A stretch of 64,000 nt of DNA from Solirubrobacterales bacterium. GTDB lineage: Bacteria > Actinomycetota > Thermoleophilia > Solirubrobacterales > Solirubrobacteraceae. The first letter of the stretch is position 1. Every line of letters begins with the position of its first letter. Location of the stretch: assembly GCA_019240115.1 (NCBI GenBank), contig JAFAYV010000075.1:1-64000 (forward strand), in the 5' to 3' direction. Both the position numbers and the translations under genes were made by a program. The notes beneath the pieces were generated by a model that did not search any database, was not told the origin of the DNA, and saw nothing but the letters and a program-made list of their open reading frames with translations. Shown in pieces: positions 33,374 to 41,427 of the stretch.

Positions 33374-33546
33374 ATGGACTGCGCGGTCGTGTCCGCGGCG
33401 GAGGTTGACCAGTACCTGAGCGCGGTCGCAGGTACACGATGACCAAGAGCGCGCTGCACTTCTCGGTCGACCGGTCGCTTCCGGCGAGTCTTGTGAAGGA
33501 GCTAATCGCGGTGCGCCTGGACCAACTCGATCAAGCCTCGCGCTAG
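33374..33546 (+). pseudogene. Relic of a DUF1801 (YdhG-like) gene
   Basis: ATG 33374 opens a frame whose 22 codons (VSAAEVDQYLSAVAG) look like a DUF1801 N terminus and then stop at TGA. In another frame from 33439, 35 codons read ALHFSVDRSLPASLVKEL, the typical DUF1801 C terminus that carries the LHF...D..LPA..V motif, and end at TAG 33544. The middle of the roughly 120-residue protein is missing, and the two ends are out of frame. It is a deletion relic. Confidence 0.6.
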
Positions 33547-33676
33547 CCGCCGCGCGCGCTCCGCGCAAGGCGGGGCTCTGGGATGAGCGGTTTCAAGTAC
33601 CTCGCCACGAGAAGGGGAGGATTGGTTCGGTCGCGATCACTGGAGATGCCGCGCTGACCATGCCGTCGATGTCGCC

Positions 33677-34020
33677 TTGAGCTTGACGCCACCCCGCGCC
33701 GGGCATGGCGATACCGACATCCTCCTCGACACCCTGATCGACGACGCCGGCCGCCAACTCCCTTTCCCCGACGCGGGCTCAGCGATCGAGAACACGCGAC
33801 GGTACTTCTCACAGCCTGTCGCGCTTGCTCACGAGGGAGCCGGCCGAGAGGGTGCTGCTCGCGCTCCTTGGAGAGGCTCAACATGACCCCGAGTTCGCCA
33901 GAACGCTTCACCACCGCTACCTTGAGCCACGACGCAAGGCAGAGCGCCAGATGCTCGCTCACGGCATCGAGAATGGCCAGACCCCCGACCTGAGGGATGC
34001 TCGAAGAGGATCTCGCCCCA
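33677..34020 (+). pseudogene. Frameshifted relic of a TetR-family regulator C terminus
   Basis: Two overlapping frames together spell a TetR ligand domain. The first (33677 onward) reads DILLDTLIDDAGRQLPFPDAGSAIENTRRYF. The second (33825 onward) continues EPAERVLLALLGEAQHDPEFARTL and RYLEPRRKAERQMLAHGIENG, the helix typical of TetR C-terminal domains. No helix-turn-helix is found upstream, so the DNA-binding half is lost and the rest is split by a frameshift near 33815. The remaining stretch 33547-33676 holds nothing recognisable. Confidence 0.5.
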
Positions 34021-34050
34021 GGCGGTCCCGGCGCGCCGCGCCCGCAGGGG

Positions 34051-34764
34051 CTATAGCACGGCGGCGATCATGAGTCCCATGCCGAGGTCCATCACGACGT
34101 GGGGGACGACCGCGAGGCGCAGCCGGCGCGGCAGCCGGTGCTCGGGGTGGGTGGGAGAGCGCCGCCGGGCGACGACGTAGATCGTGAACGCGGCGTCGAG
34201 CAGGAACAGCACGGTGAGGACCCACAGCAGCCACGGAAGGGGCGGGCCGCCGCCGCTCGAGCCCCGGCCGGGGCTGATCGCCGGCATGGCCATCGCCATC
34301 CCGCTCCCGGCGTCCGCGCCCGCGGCTGGGTCCGCGCCGGTGGACGCGGAAGCGGTGCCGACCGTGGTGGCGAGCATCGCCAGACCGGCGACGAGGTGGT
34401 AGGCGGCTCCGGCGGCGCGCTTGGCGCTCAGCGAGCTCCCGCCCGCGCGCCGCGCCTGAACGATCCGGACCGCCAGGACGCCGGCGTAGGCAAGCGAGAA
34501 GACGGCGAAGATCCACCGGAACACGACGACCGGGATCGCGACGGTGATCGCCACGACCATCAGCGCCATCGCCGCGAGCATCATGGTGTGGCCGAGGTCG
34601 GCCTCGATGTCGGTGACGTAGAGGCCGGTCGTCGCCGGATCGGGGTGGGGATCGAAGGAGACGAGCGCGCGGGCGAGATGGATGAGCGCGATGATCCCCC
34701 CGAGGGCCATGACCACGATGACCGCGCCGCGAAACTCGGCGTGCCCCAGCCACGACCCGACCAT
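34051..34764 (-). CDS. DUF5134-like membrane protein
   Basis: The 237-residue protein has about six membrane helices, with a His in AEADLGHTMMLAAMAL-like position (DLGHTMM), another in GAAYHLVAGLAML and a Met-rich acidic/glycine loop (GSGMAMAMPAIS) between helices four and five. The C terminus has RLAVVPHVVMDLGMGLMIA. This His/Met distribution matches actinobacterial DUF5134 proteins, which often sit near copper or redox genes; metal binding is inferred. The ATG lies 3 bp after the repaired end of the epoxide hydrolase gene, so the two were one operon. Confidence 0.65.
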   Translation of the reverse strand: MVGSWLGHAEFRGAVIVVMALGGIIALIHLARALVSFDPHPDPATTGLYVTDIEADLGHTMMLAAMALMVVAITVAIPVVVFRWIFAVFSLAYAGVLAVRIVQARRAGGSSLSAKRAAGAAYHLVAGLAMLATTVGTASASTGADPAAGADAGSGMAMAMPAISPGRGSSGGGPPLPWLLWVLTVLFLLDAAFTIYVVARRRSPTHPEHRLPRRLRLAVVPHVVMDLGMGLMIAAVL

Positions 34765-34767
34765 GGC

Positions 34768-35905
34768 TCAGCCGTTCCGGACCCCGGCCTGGCGATAGAA
34801 CGCGCGCACGTCGGCGATCAGCTCGCTCGGGCGCTCCATCGCGGCGAAGTGCCCGCCGGAGGCCATCTCGGTCCAGCGCATCCGCTCATAGCGCGTCGCG
34901 GAGATCGAGCGGGGCGTCATGAAACGGCTCCTTCGGAAACGCCGCCACGCCGGTCGGCACGGTGACGCGGGGACGCGTCTGGGCCCACTCGTCCTCGCGC
35001 ATCTCGTAGTAGATGCGAGCGGCCGAGGGCGCGTTGGCGGTGACCCAGTAGAGCATGACGTTGGTCAGCAGGTCGTCGCGAGCAAAGCTGCCCTCGAGGT
35101 CGCCGCCGGTGTCCGCCCAGGTGCGGAACTTCTCGATGATCCAGGCGGCGAGCCCCGCGGGCGAGTCGTTCTGGGCGAGGGTCAGCGAGTCGGGCTTCGT
35201 CGACTGGATCGCCGAGTACCCGGACTCACGGCCGCGGAACGCACGAAAGCGCGCCGCCCACTCTCGCTGCTCGAGGGTGGGGTCCGGCGGCAGGTGCGCG
35301 TAGCTCATGTTGAGGTGGATGGCCACGCAGCGGTCCGAGTGGTCGGCGCCGAGCTGCGAGCCGATGATGCCTCCCCAGTCGCCGCCCTGGCTGCCGTAGC
35401 GGTCATGGCCGCAGCGGCGCATCAGCTCGTCCAGCGCGGCGGCGATCCGCGTCGCACCCCACCCGCGCTCGCGCGGCGCGCCGCTGAAGCCGAACCCGGG
35501 CAGCGAGGGGACGACGAGGTCGAACGCTTCAACGGGTTCGCCGCCGTGCGCCGCGGGGTCGCTGAGCGGCCCGACGAGGTCGATGAACTCCCAGACCGAG
35601 CCCGGCCAGCCGTGGATGAGCAGCAGCGGAAACGGCGCCGGGCCCTTGCCCGCGATCCGCAGGTAGTGCAGGTCGACCCCGTCGACGGTCTCGATGAACT
35701 GCTCGTGGGCGTTGAGCCGGGCCTCGGCCGCGCGCCAGTCGTAGTCGCGCTCCCAGTGCTCGGCGAGCCGCCGCAGGTAGCCGACGTCGGTGCCGTAGTC
35801 CCAGCCGGCGCCGGGGATCGGCTCGGGCCACCGCGTCCGGCGCAGCCGCTCGCGCAGGTCGTCGAGGACCGCGTCGGGCACCGCCACGCGGAACCGCCGG
35901 CTCAC
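34768..35905 (-). pseudogene. Epoxide hydrolase (EHN type) disrupted by a single-base frameshift
   Basis: The protein has an N-terminal EHN lid (FRVAVPDAVLDDLRERLRRTRWPEP), the oxyanion motif HGWPGSVWEFIDL, the nucleophile Asp in GSQGGDWGGIIGSQLGADH and the lid Tyr region. At + strand 34921-34924 an extra base in an AAA run changes frame, and the product stops at 34886 after DAPLDLRDAL. In the other frame the expected end continues ATRYERMRWTEM and GGHFAAMERPSELIADVRAF, with the catalytic His, to a TGA at 34768. Removing one base restores a normal 378-residue enzyme. A homopolymer sequencing error is as likely as a true mutation. GTG 35905 is the start. Confidence 0.85.
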
Positions 35906-35935
35906 GGGATCACCACCGTTCCGTCGCCCCGGCGC

Positions 35936-36316
35936 TCAGTTGCCCGCCTCGCGCTCGAGCCCCTGCGACTGCAGCAGGGCCTCGTGCAGCTCGAACCACA
36001 CCGCGTGGTAGGAGTCGATCGTCGGCTTGGCCATCCAGTCCAGGTCGCCGTCCCTGACCTTGTCCAGCGCCGCCTGCCGGCGGACCTGTCGGTCGCCAGC
36101 AGCTCGCCGTGGCGCTCGCGCCCCTCCTTTGGTCAGCGTGTAGCCCTCGACGCGGCCCGAGAGCTCCTTGACCATCCCGTCCTGGACGAGCTGGCGCACC
36201 CGCTCCGAGGCGGCCTCGGCGCCGACGGCGGCGTCCAGCGTCGCCCTCGGGACGAGGCCGCGGACGGCCATCACGTGGAGGACCTGGAAGTCGGGATCCG
36301 AGCTGTGCCTGGTCAT
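35936..36316 (-). CDS. Small winged-helix (MarR-like) regulator with a locally shifted reading frame
   Basis: The 126-residue protein has a winged-helix head (FQVLHVMAVRGLVPRATLDAAVGAEAASERVRQLVQDGMVKELSGRVEGYTLTK) and a helical tail. Between them the called frame reads GGARAPRRAAGDR, while the neighbouring frame of the same bases reads EGRERHGELLATDR, the usual continuation LT.EGRE.H.ELL. An extra A in AAAGG and a compensating change about 35 bases later would explain this. It may therefore be an intact regulator with two sequencing indels, or a mutated gene. ATG 36316 has GGAAAG upstream. It lies between crotonase and epoxide hydrolase genes on the same strand. Confidence 0.6.
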   Translation of the reverse strand: MTRHSSDPDFQVLHVMAVRGLVPRATLDAAVGAEAASERVRQLVQDGMVKELSGRVEGYTLTKGGARAPRRAAGDRQVRRQAALDKVRDGDLDWMAKPTIDSYHAVWFELHEALLQSQGLEREAGN

Positions 36317-36419
36317 GTCGTCGTGTCGCTTTCCTGATCGCCGTCGCGTTTCGCGGGTGTCGCCGTCGTGGACGCAGATGGGCACGAGCCGGAGAGGCTC
36401 TCGTTCCGCGCCGGTCGCG

Positions 36420-37211
36420 TCATGCGCGGGACTCCGCCCACGACGGGGGCCGCTTCTCGGCGAACGCGCGCATCCCCTCCTGGGCCTCGCGGGAGGCGAA
36501 GCGCTCGGCGGAGAGCTCGACCATCTCGCGGAAGGCTTCATGGACGGGCAGCGCGCGCACCCGGGCGATCATCTCCTTGACGATCGCGAGCGCCTCGGGG
36601 CCGCCGAGGCGCAGCATCTCGACGTAGCGGTCGACCTCGACGTCGAGCTCGGCCCCGGGGACGGCGCGGTTGATCAGCCCGATCTCCACCGCGCGCGCGG
36701 CGTCGAAGTTCTCGCCGGTCAACAACAGCTCGGTCGCGGCGCGCGGGGTCAGCCGGGGGAGCGTCGTCACCGCGATCACCGCCGGCACGACCCCGATCCG
36801 CACCTCGGCGAAGCCGAACGTCGCCTCCTGCACCGAGACGACGATGTCGGCGGCTCCGATCAGGCCCAGGCCGCCGGCGCGGGCGTGTCCGTTGATCCGC
36901 GCGACGATCGGCTTGGCCGCGCCCTGCACGAGCGTCAGCAGGTCGACGAGCATCCCGCTGACCGGCGAGCGCTCGCCGCGCTCGTTGTAGTCGCGCTGCT
37001 CGCGCAGATCGGCGCCCGAGCAGAACACCGAGCCGGTGCCGGTGAGCACGATCACGCGGGTCTCGGGGTCGCGGAGCGCGCGTTCGAGCGCCTCTTGCAG
37101 CTGTTGCAGGAGTGCGATCGAGAGGGCGTTGCGGTTCGGCGGCGAGTCCAGCGTGATCCGCGCCACGCCGGCGGCGCTCTCGTGGTGGACGAGTTCGTTC
37201 AGGTCGCTCAC
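36420..37211 (-). CDS. Enoyl-CoA hydratase/isomerase family protein (crotonase)
   Basis: The 263-residue protein has the crotonase fold: ITLDSPPNRNALSIALLQQL, the oxyanion-hole VFCSGADLREQ and GHARAGGLGLIGAADIVVS, and the catalytic-loop FAEVRIGVVPAVIAV with one Glu. The first catalytic Glu of hydratases (GG.ELA) is replaced (GGLGLI), so a classical hydratase mechanism is unlikely and isomerase or lyase chemistry may apply. GTG 37211 has GAGGAGG upstream and overlaps the TGA of a short upstream frame fragment. It lies downstream of the damaged biotin-carboxylase locus and probably once belonged to that acyl-CoA operon. Confidence 0.85.
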   Translation of the reverse strand: MSDLNELVHHESAAGVARITLDSPPNRNALSIALLQQLQEALERALRDPETRVIVLTGTGSVFCSGADLREQRDYNERGERSPVSGMLVDLLTLVQGAAKPIVARINGHARAGGLGLIGAADIVVSVQEATFGFAEVRIGVVPAVIAVTTLPRLTPRAATELLLTGENFDAARAVEIGLINRAVPGAELDVEVDRYVEMLRLGGPEALAIVKEMIARVRALPVHEAFREMVELSAERFASREAQEGMRAFAEKRPPSWAESRA

Positions 37212-37263
37212 TCCGTGGCCTCCTCGGGATCGACGAGCTCGGCGATGCGCCCGGACGCGTCCG

Positions 37264-37425
37264 TCAGCTCGACTGCTCGGCGAGCCGTCCCGCGCGCCGC
37301 AGCCGCCAGGCGCGCAGCTCGCGCCGCTTGACCTCGACCACCGCGATGGCCGCGGCGGCGAGCGCGCAACAGGGCAGGCCGGCGCCGAAGTCCGCAGGGC
37401 TGTCGGGCGCTGGCGTGACCGGCAC
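37264..37425 (-). CDS. Possible 53-residue basic protein
   Basis: GTG 37425 follows AGAGGA at good spacing and opens a frame with a short hydrophobic stretch (CCALAAAAIAVVEVK) and an Arg-rich end (RRELRAWRLRRAGRLAEQSS). This could be a small membrane-associated protein. In another frame a separate C-terminal-looking fragment (DASGRIAELVDPEEATE) runs into the TGA that overlaps the crotonase start, so part of a lost gene may also be present here. No family is recognised. Confidence 0.3.
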   Translation of the reverse strand: MPVTPAPDSPADFGAGLPCCALAAAAIAVVEVKRRELRAWRLRRAGRLAEQSS

Positions 37426-37945
37426 GGGAATCCTCTCTCCTCGAGCGTCGATCAGACGGCGCAGCCTACTCGAACGCGTCACGATCGTCGAAATGCGAAG
37501 TGACCTCAGGGTGCCAAGCGGTGAGCCAGGTCCGGGCCGCCCGGCGCGCGACGTGCTGCCCCCGGTCGCCCGCCCCCGGGGTCCCCGATCCCCTCGACGC
37601 GCGGCGGGGGTCATGCGACACCGAGCGGCCCCGGCCGCGACCGATGTCGCACGACCCCCGCGAGGCGAGGGCAGCGCGACGCGCGGCGACGGCGCGGACG
37701 GTCGATGTCGCACCACCCCCGCCTCTTGCGTCCCTCCGCCCGCGCGCCTCTTGCGTCCCTCACGCCCGCGCGCCTCTTGCGTCCCTCACCTCCGTCTTGC
37801 GTCCCTCACGCCCGCGCGCGCTGGTGTCCCAGCGCCCGCTGTCCCCGCGACGTGCCGCCCCGCGTCCCAGTCGCCCGTCTCCTGGGCGTCCCGCGCTCGC
37901 GCGCCCCGCACCCTCGCGCCCTGTTGCCCCCGCGCCTTGGTGCGC
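37426..37945. repeat. Low-complexity spacer with tandem TCTTGCGTCCCT repeats
   Basis: No gene is supported. Four copies of the core TCTTGCGTCCCT start near 37724, 37749, 37775 and 37795, spaced 20-26 bp, with the fuller unit CCTCTTGCGTCCCTCACGCC. Before them the block GATGTCGCACNACCCCCGC occurs twice (about 37641 and 37703). The sequence is C-rich on the plus strand and looks like expanded non-coding DNA beside a gene relic. Confidence 0.65.
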
Positions 37946-38268
37946 TCACGGCACCGGCTCAGCGAGGCGCAACAGCCGCCAGTCGTGGCGCTTGATCCCG
38001 ACGCCGGCCAGATAGCGTCCGGAGCCGTCGCGTCGCCGTGGCGGACGAGCGCTCGCTGCATCGCGGTCGTGCTCGCGATGCCCTCGATGCGCAACCGCTC
38101 GAGCGCCCGGTCCATGAGCGCCAGCGCGGCCGCGCGGTCCTCGCCGTGACAGATGAGCTTGGCGAGCAGCGAGTCGTAATACCAGAGGCCCTCGTCGAAG
38201 CAGGCGCGCACGATCCGCACCGCGATCTCGCCACGGTTGGCGACGAGAACGCGGCGCAGGCGGCTCAC
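37946..38268 (-). pseudogene. Relic of a biotin carboxylase (acetyl/propionyl-CoA carboxylase alpha) with its middle deleted
   Basis: From GTG 38268 the frame reads RRVLVANRGEIAVRIVRACFDEG, the start of biotin carboxylase. It passes without a break into LWYYDSLLAKLICHGEDRAA and RLRIEGIASTTAMQRALVRHGD, the C-terminal end of the same domain. The roughly 270 residues between, including the ATP-grasp active site, are missing, so an in-frame internal deletion has occurred. After RHGD the frame is lost; a neighbouring frame reads RYLAGVGIKRHDWRLLRLAE to TGA 37946, whose origin is unclear. The relic cannot be catalytic. Confidence 0.8.
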
Positions 38269-38354
38269 GTGAGGACGTTCCACGAATTCGCGGGCAACCA
38301 CGTCACGATCACACATCTCATCACCGCCCCGGAGCCGTCACAATCTGGGGCCTC

Positions 38355-39740
38355 ATGCCGACCCTCACCGCCGTCATCGGGGACTCGATCCTTGACACCG
38401 TCGGCGACACCCCGCTCGTCCGCCTGTCGCGCATCGGAGCGGGGCTCCGTCCGCAGCTCCTCGCCAAGCTCGAGGTCTTCAACCCGGGCGGCTCGATCAA
38501 GGACCGGGTCGCGATCGCGCTCATCGAGGCCGCCGAGCGCGACGGCAAGCTGCGGCCGGGCGGCACGATCGTAGAGCCGACGTCGGGGAACACCGGCACG
38601 GGACTGGCGATCGTCGCGCGGCTCAAGGGCTACCGCGTGATGGCGGTCATGCCCGACAAGGTCGCGTCCGAGAAGGGCGACCTGCTGCGCGCGCTCGGAG
38701 CCGAGGTCGTGCTGTGTCCCACCGACGTCCCGCCCGACTCGCCGCGCGCCTATTACAACGTCGCCGACCGGCTGACCGCGGAGATCCCCGGCGCCTTCCA
38801 GCCCAACCAGTACCAGAACCCGGCCAACCCCCAGGCCCACTACGAGTCCACCGGACCGGAGATCTGGGAGCAGACCGGGGGCGGCGTCACCCACCTCGTG
38901 CTCGGCGTGGGCACCGGCGGCACCGTGACCGGCACCGTGCGCTATCTGCGCGAGCGCCGGCCCGACCTCGTCGTCGTCGGCGCCGACCCCGAGGGGTCGA
39001 TCTACTCCGGCGGGCAGGCCAACGTGCACCCCTACCTCGTCGAGGGCGTCGGCGAGGACTTCTGGCCCAGCGCCTTCGATCCCGCGTCGGTGAACCGCTG
39101 GATCACGGTGTCCGATCGCGACGCGTTCCTGACCACGCGGCGGCTCGCTCAGACCGAGGGGATCCTGGCCGGCCCGTCGGGCGGCATGGCGGTGCACGCC
39201 GCGCTGCAGGTGGGGGCCGAGATCGGCGACCCCAGGGCGATGGTCGTGGTGATCCTGCCCGACGGGGGACGGGCGTACCTGTCGAAAGTCTACTCCGACG
39301 CGTGGATGCGCCAGTACGGCTTCCTGTCGCGCTCGGGTGATCTCACCGTCGGCGACGTGCTGCGCCGCAAGCGAGAGGCCGGCGAGCTGCCCGCCCTGGT
39401 GACGGTGCAGCCGCACTACCGGGTGCGCGAGGCGATCGCGCTGCTGCACGAGCATCGCGTCTCCCAGCTGCCGGTCGTCGCGGCCGAGGATGGCTCGCGG
39501 ATCGTCGGCGCGATCGGCGAGCGGGGTCTGCTCAAGCACGCCGCCGCCGACCCGGGCAGCCTGGACGGCGAGATCGAGGTGGTGATGGAGCCGCCGTTCC
39601 CGGCGGTCTCCAGCGAGGACCCGGTGCGCGAGGCGGTGGAGCTGCTCGCCGGCGACCAGCAGGCGCTGATCGTGATGAGCGGCGACCGCGCCGAGGGCCT
39701 GCTCGCCCGCGCCGACCTGCTCGAGGCGCTCGCCTCGTGA
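38355..39740 (+). CDS. Cystathionine beta-synthase
   Basis: The 461-residue PLP enzyme joins serine (or O-acetylserine) and homocysteine to cystathionine. The catalytic lysine is in FNPGGSIKDRVAIALIEAAE, the Asn/Ser/Thr substrate loop is EPTSGNTGTGLAIVA, and GVGTGGTVTG plus AGPSGGMAVHAAL bind the PLP phosphate. After residue 330 two CBS domains follow (VQPHYRVREAIALLHEHRVSQLPVV and EPPFPAVSSEDPVREAVELL), the same order as human and mycobacterial CBS and unlike plain cysteine synthase. The next gene overlaps by GTGA and encodes the gamma-type enzyme, so both transsulfuration steps are coupled. ATG 38355 is the only suitable start. Confidence 0.93.
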   Translation: MPTLTAVIGDSILDTVGDTPLVRLSRIGAGLRPQLLAKLEVFNPGGSIKDRVAIALIEAAERDGKLRPGGTIVEPTSGNTGTGLAIVARLKGYRVMAVMPDKVASEKGDLLRALGAEVVLCPTDVPPDSPRAYYNVADRLTAEIPGAFQPNQYQNPANPQAHYESTGPEIWEQTGGGVTHLVLGVGTGGTVTGTVRYLRERRPDLVVVGADPEGSIYSGGQANVHPYLVEGVGEDFWPSAFDPASVNRWITVSDRDAFLTTRRLAQTEGILAGPSGGMAVHAALQVGAEIGDPRAMVVVILPDGGRAYLSKVYSDAWMRQYGFLSRSGDLTVGDVLRRKREAGELPALVTVQPHYRVREAIALLHEHRVSQLPVVAAEDGSRIVGAIGERGLLKHAAADPGSLDGEIEVVMEPPFPAVSSEDPVREAVELLAGDQQALIVMSGDRAEGLLARADLLEALAS

Positions 39741-40813
39741 CCTCGTTTCAGACGCGGGTGGTCCACGCGGGCCTCCAGGCCGACCCGACGTACCGCTCGG
39801 TGATCCCCGCGATCCATCAGACCTCGACCTACGCGCAACCGCGGCCCGGCGAGTTCGTCGCCGACTACGACTACGCGCGCTCGGCGAACCCGACGCGGGC
39901 GGCCCTGGAGCGGGCGCTCGGCGAGCTCGAGGGCGGCCGGGCGGTGTGCTTCTCCTCGGGCCTGGCCGCCGAGCACGCTTTAATCACCGCCGTGTGCGAG
40001 GCGGGCTCGCACGTCGTCATGCCCGGGGACCTGTACGGCGGGACGTTTCGGCTCGTGGACAAGGTGCTGTCGCGCTGGGGGCTGGCGCACACGCTCGTCG
40101 ACCAGCGCGAGCTCGACGCCCTGACCGCGGCCATTGCACCCGCCACCCGGCTGGTCTGGGTGGAGACCCCGACCAATCCGCTGTTGAACGTCGTCGAGAT
40201 CCCGAGCGTCGTCGCCCGCTCCGGAGATGCCCTGGTCGCCGTCGACAACACCTTCGCCACGCCAGTCAACCAGCGGCCGTTGGAGCTCGGCGCCGACTTC
40301 GTCGTGCACTCGACGACGAAATACCTCGGCGGGCACTCCGATGTCGTCGGCGGAGTGGTGGTGACCCGGTCCGAGGAGTGGTACGACCGGCTGCGCTTCG
40401 TCCAGAACTCCATCGGCGCCGTGCCGGGACCGTTTGACTGCTTCCTCGTGCACCGGGGGCTGCGCACGCTCGCGGTCCGTATGGCCGCGCACGCTCGCTC
40501 GGCTGCGGCGGTGGTGGAGCTGCTGCGCTCGCTGGACGGGGTCTCCGACGTGCGCTGGCCGGGGTTCTCCGGGATGGTCTCCTTCCGCCATCCCGACGCC
40601 GCGAGGATCGCGTCGCGGACGCGGCTGTTCACGCTGGCCGAGTCGCTTGGCGGGGTCGAGTCGCTGATCGAGGTGCCGCAGGCGATGACCCACCAGTCCG
40701 TCGAGGGCTCGGCGGCGGCCGTCGCGCCCGACCTCGTGCGCCTGTCCTGTGGGATCGAGGAGCCGGCCGACCTCGTCGACGACCTGCGCGCGGCTTACGA
40801 CGGATCGACGTAG
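39737..40813 (+). CDS. Cystathionine gamma-synthase/lyase (Cys/Met PLP family)
   Basis: The 358-residue protein has all parts of the Cys/Met metabolism PLP family: TRVVHAGLQADPTYRSVIPAIHQTSTYAQ, YDYARSANPTRAALERALGELEGG, the SSGLAAEHA loop, VWVETPTNPLLNVVEI and the PLP lysine in VVHSTTKYLGGHSDVVGGVV. With the coupled beta-synthase, a gamma-lyase role (cystathionine to cysteine) is most natural; the forward synthase role cannot be excluded because the two are hard to tell apart by sequence. GTG 39737 overlaps the preceding TGA. Its 3' end overlaps the end of the convergent biotin-carrier gene by 19 bp. Confidence 0.92.
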   Translation: MTSFQTRVVHAGLQADPTYRSVIPAIHQTSTYAQPRPGEFVADYDYARSANPTRAALERALGELEGGRAVCFSSGLAAEHALITAVCEAGSHVVMPGDLYGGTFRLVDKVLSRWGLAHTLVDQRELDALTAAIAPATRLVWVETPTNPLLNVVEIPSVVARSGDALVAVDNTFATPVNQRPLELGADFVVHSTTKYLGGHSDVVGGVVVTRSEEWYDRLRFVQNSIGAVPGPFDCFLVHRGLRTLAVRMAAHARSAAAVVELLRSLDGVSDVRWPGFSGMVSFRHPDAARIASRTRLFTLAESLGGVESLIEVPQAMTHQSVEGSAAAVAPDLVRLSCGIEEPADLVDDLRAAYDGST

Positions 40814-41343
40814 ACGATCGGCTGGTCGCGCTCGACGTCGGCGCCGTTCTCGACGACGACCGCGCGGACCGTGCATGCCGACTCGGCGAGCACCTGGTTC
40901 ATCAGCTTCATCACCTCGACGATCGCCACCGGGGTGCCGACCGAGATCTCCTGGCCCTCCTGCACGAACGGCGGCGCGCCCGGCGCCGGCTAGCGCCAGA
41001 AGATCCCGGGCGAGGGGGAGACGATCGCCGTCGCGGTGCTGAGATCGTCGGCCTCGTTGGCCGGGGTCGGGGGCGGGGCCTCGGCGTCCTCGTCGCCGGC
41101 GGCGTCGGTGTCGGCGGGCGTCGACGTCTCGGCCGCCGGCTCGCTGGCGGCCCGCGCCGCGGTGGCCGGCGGGACGCGGTCGGTGTCCGCCGGCTCCGAG
41201 CTCGTCGAGGCCGCGGGCGCGGACGTCGGCAGCTCGCCGGTGCCGATGTGCACCTCGACGCCGTCGGCGCTCAGGTGCACCTCGTCCCAGTCGGACTGCT
41301 CGAACGCGTCGAGGAGGCGACGGATCTCGGCGAGGTCGAACAT
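40795..41343 (-). pseudogene. accB: Biotin carboxyl carrier protein (AccB) with an in-frame amber stop
   Basis: ATG 41343 opens MFDLAEIRRLLDAFEQSDWD and DGVEVHIGTG, the typical AccB N terminus, then an Ala/Pro/Thr-rich linker and IVSPSPGIFWR. Codon 118 (40990-40992) is TAG. Directly after it, in the same frame, the biotinyl domain is complete: PAPGAPPFVQEGQ, then IVEVMKLMNQVL with the biotin lysine at position 146, and a normal end at TAA 40795. The truncated product would lack the whole biotinyl domain. No frameshift is needed, so this is a nonsense change or readthrough. The other carboxylase parts nearby are also broken, which favours decay. Confidence 0.88.
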
Positions 41344-41415
41344 CAGCGCCGATCGTGGAGCCGGTGGACGCCGCGGCGCCGCCCGCGCGCGCCGTCTCGC
41401 CGACCGTCATACTGA

Positions 41416-41427
41416 GGTGAGTTCACA
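41416..41427. promoter_or_regulatory. Candidate TetR autoregulatory operator
   Basis: GTGAGTTCAC (41417-41426) is an inverted repeat that ends at the ATG of the tetR gene. The position is ideal for self-repression. Related sites lie at 26991-27002 and 43750-43763. Confidence 0.5.

Noticed and set aside
37722-37820. Regular repeats as a possible CRISPR array
   Set aside because: The repeat core is only 12 bp, spacers are 8-14 bp and similar to each other, and no cas gene is present.
38355-39740. Plain cysteine synthase for the CBS gene
   Set aside because: Two C-terminal CBS domains and the coupled gamma-type enzyme favour cystathionine beta-synthase.
40990-40992. Amber codon as pyrrolysine or another recoded residue
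   Set aside because: Biotin carrier proteins are not known pyrrolysine proteins, no pyl genes are in the window, and the neighbouring carboxylase genes are clearly broken. It is kept as a finding but not as a recoding claim.
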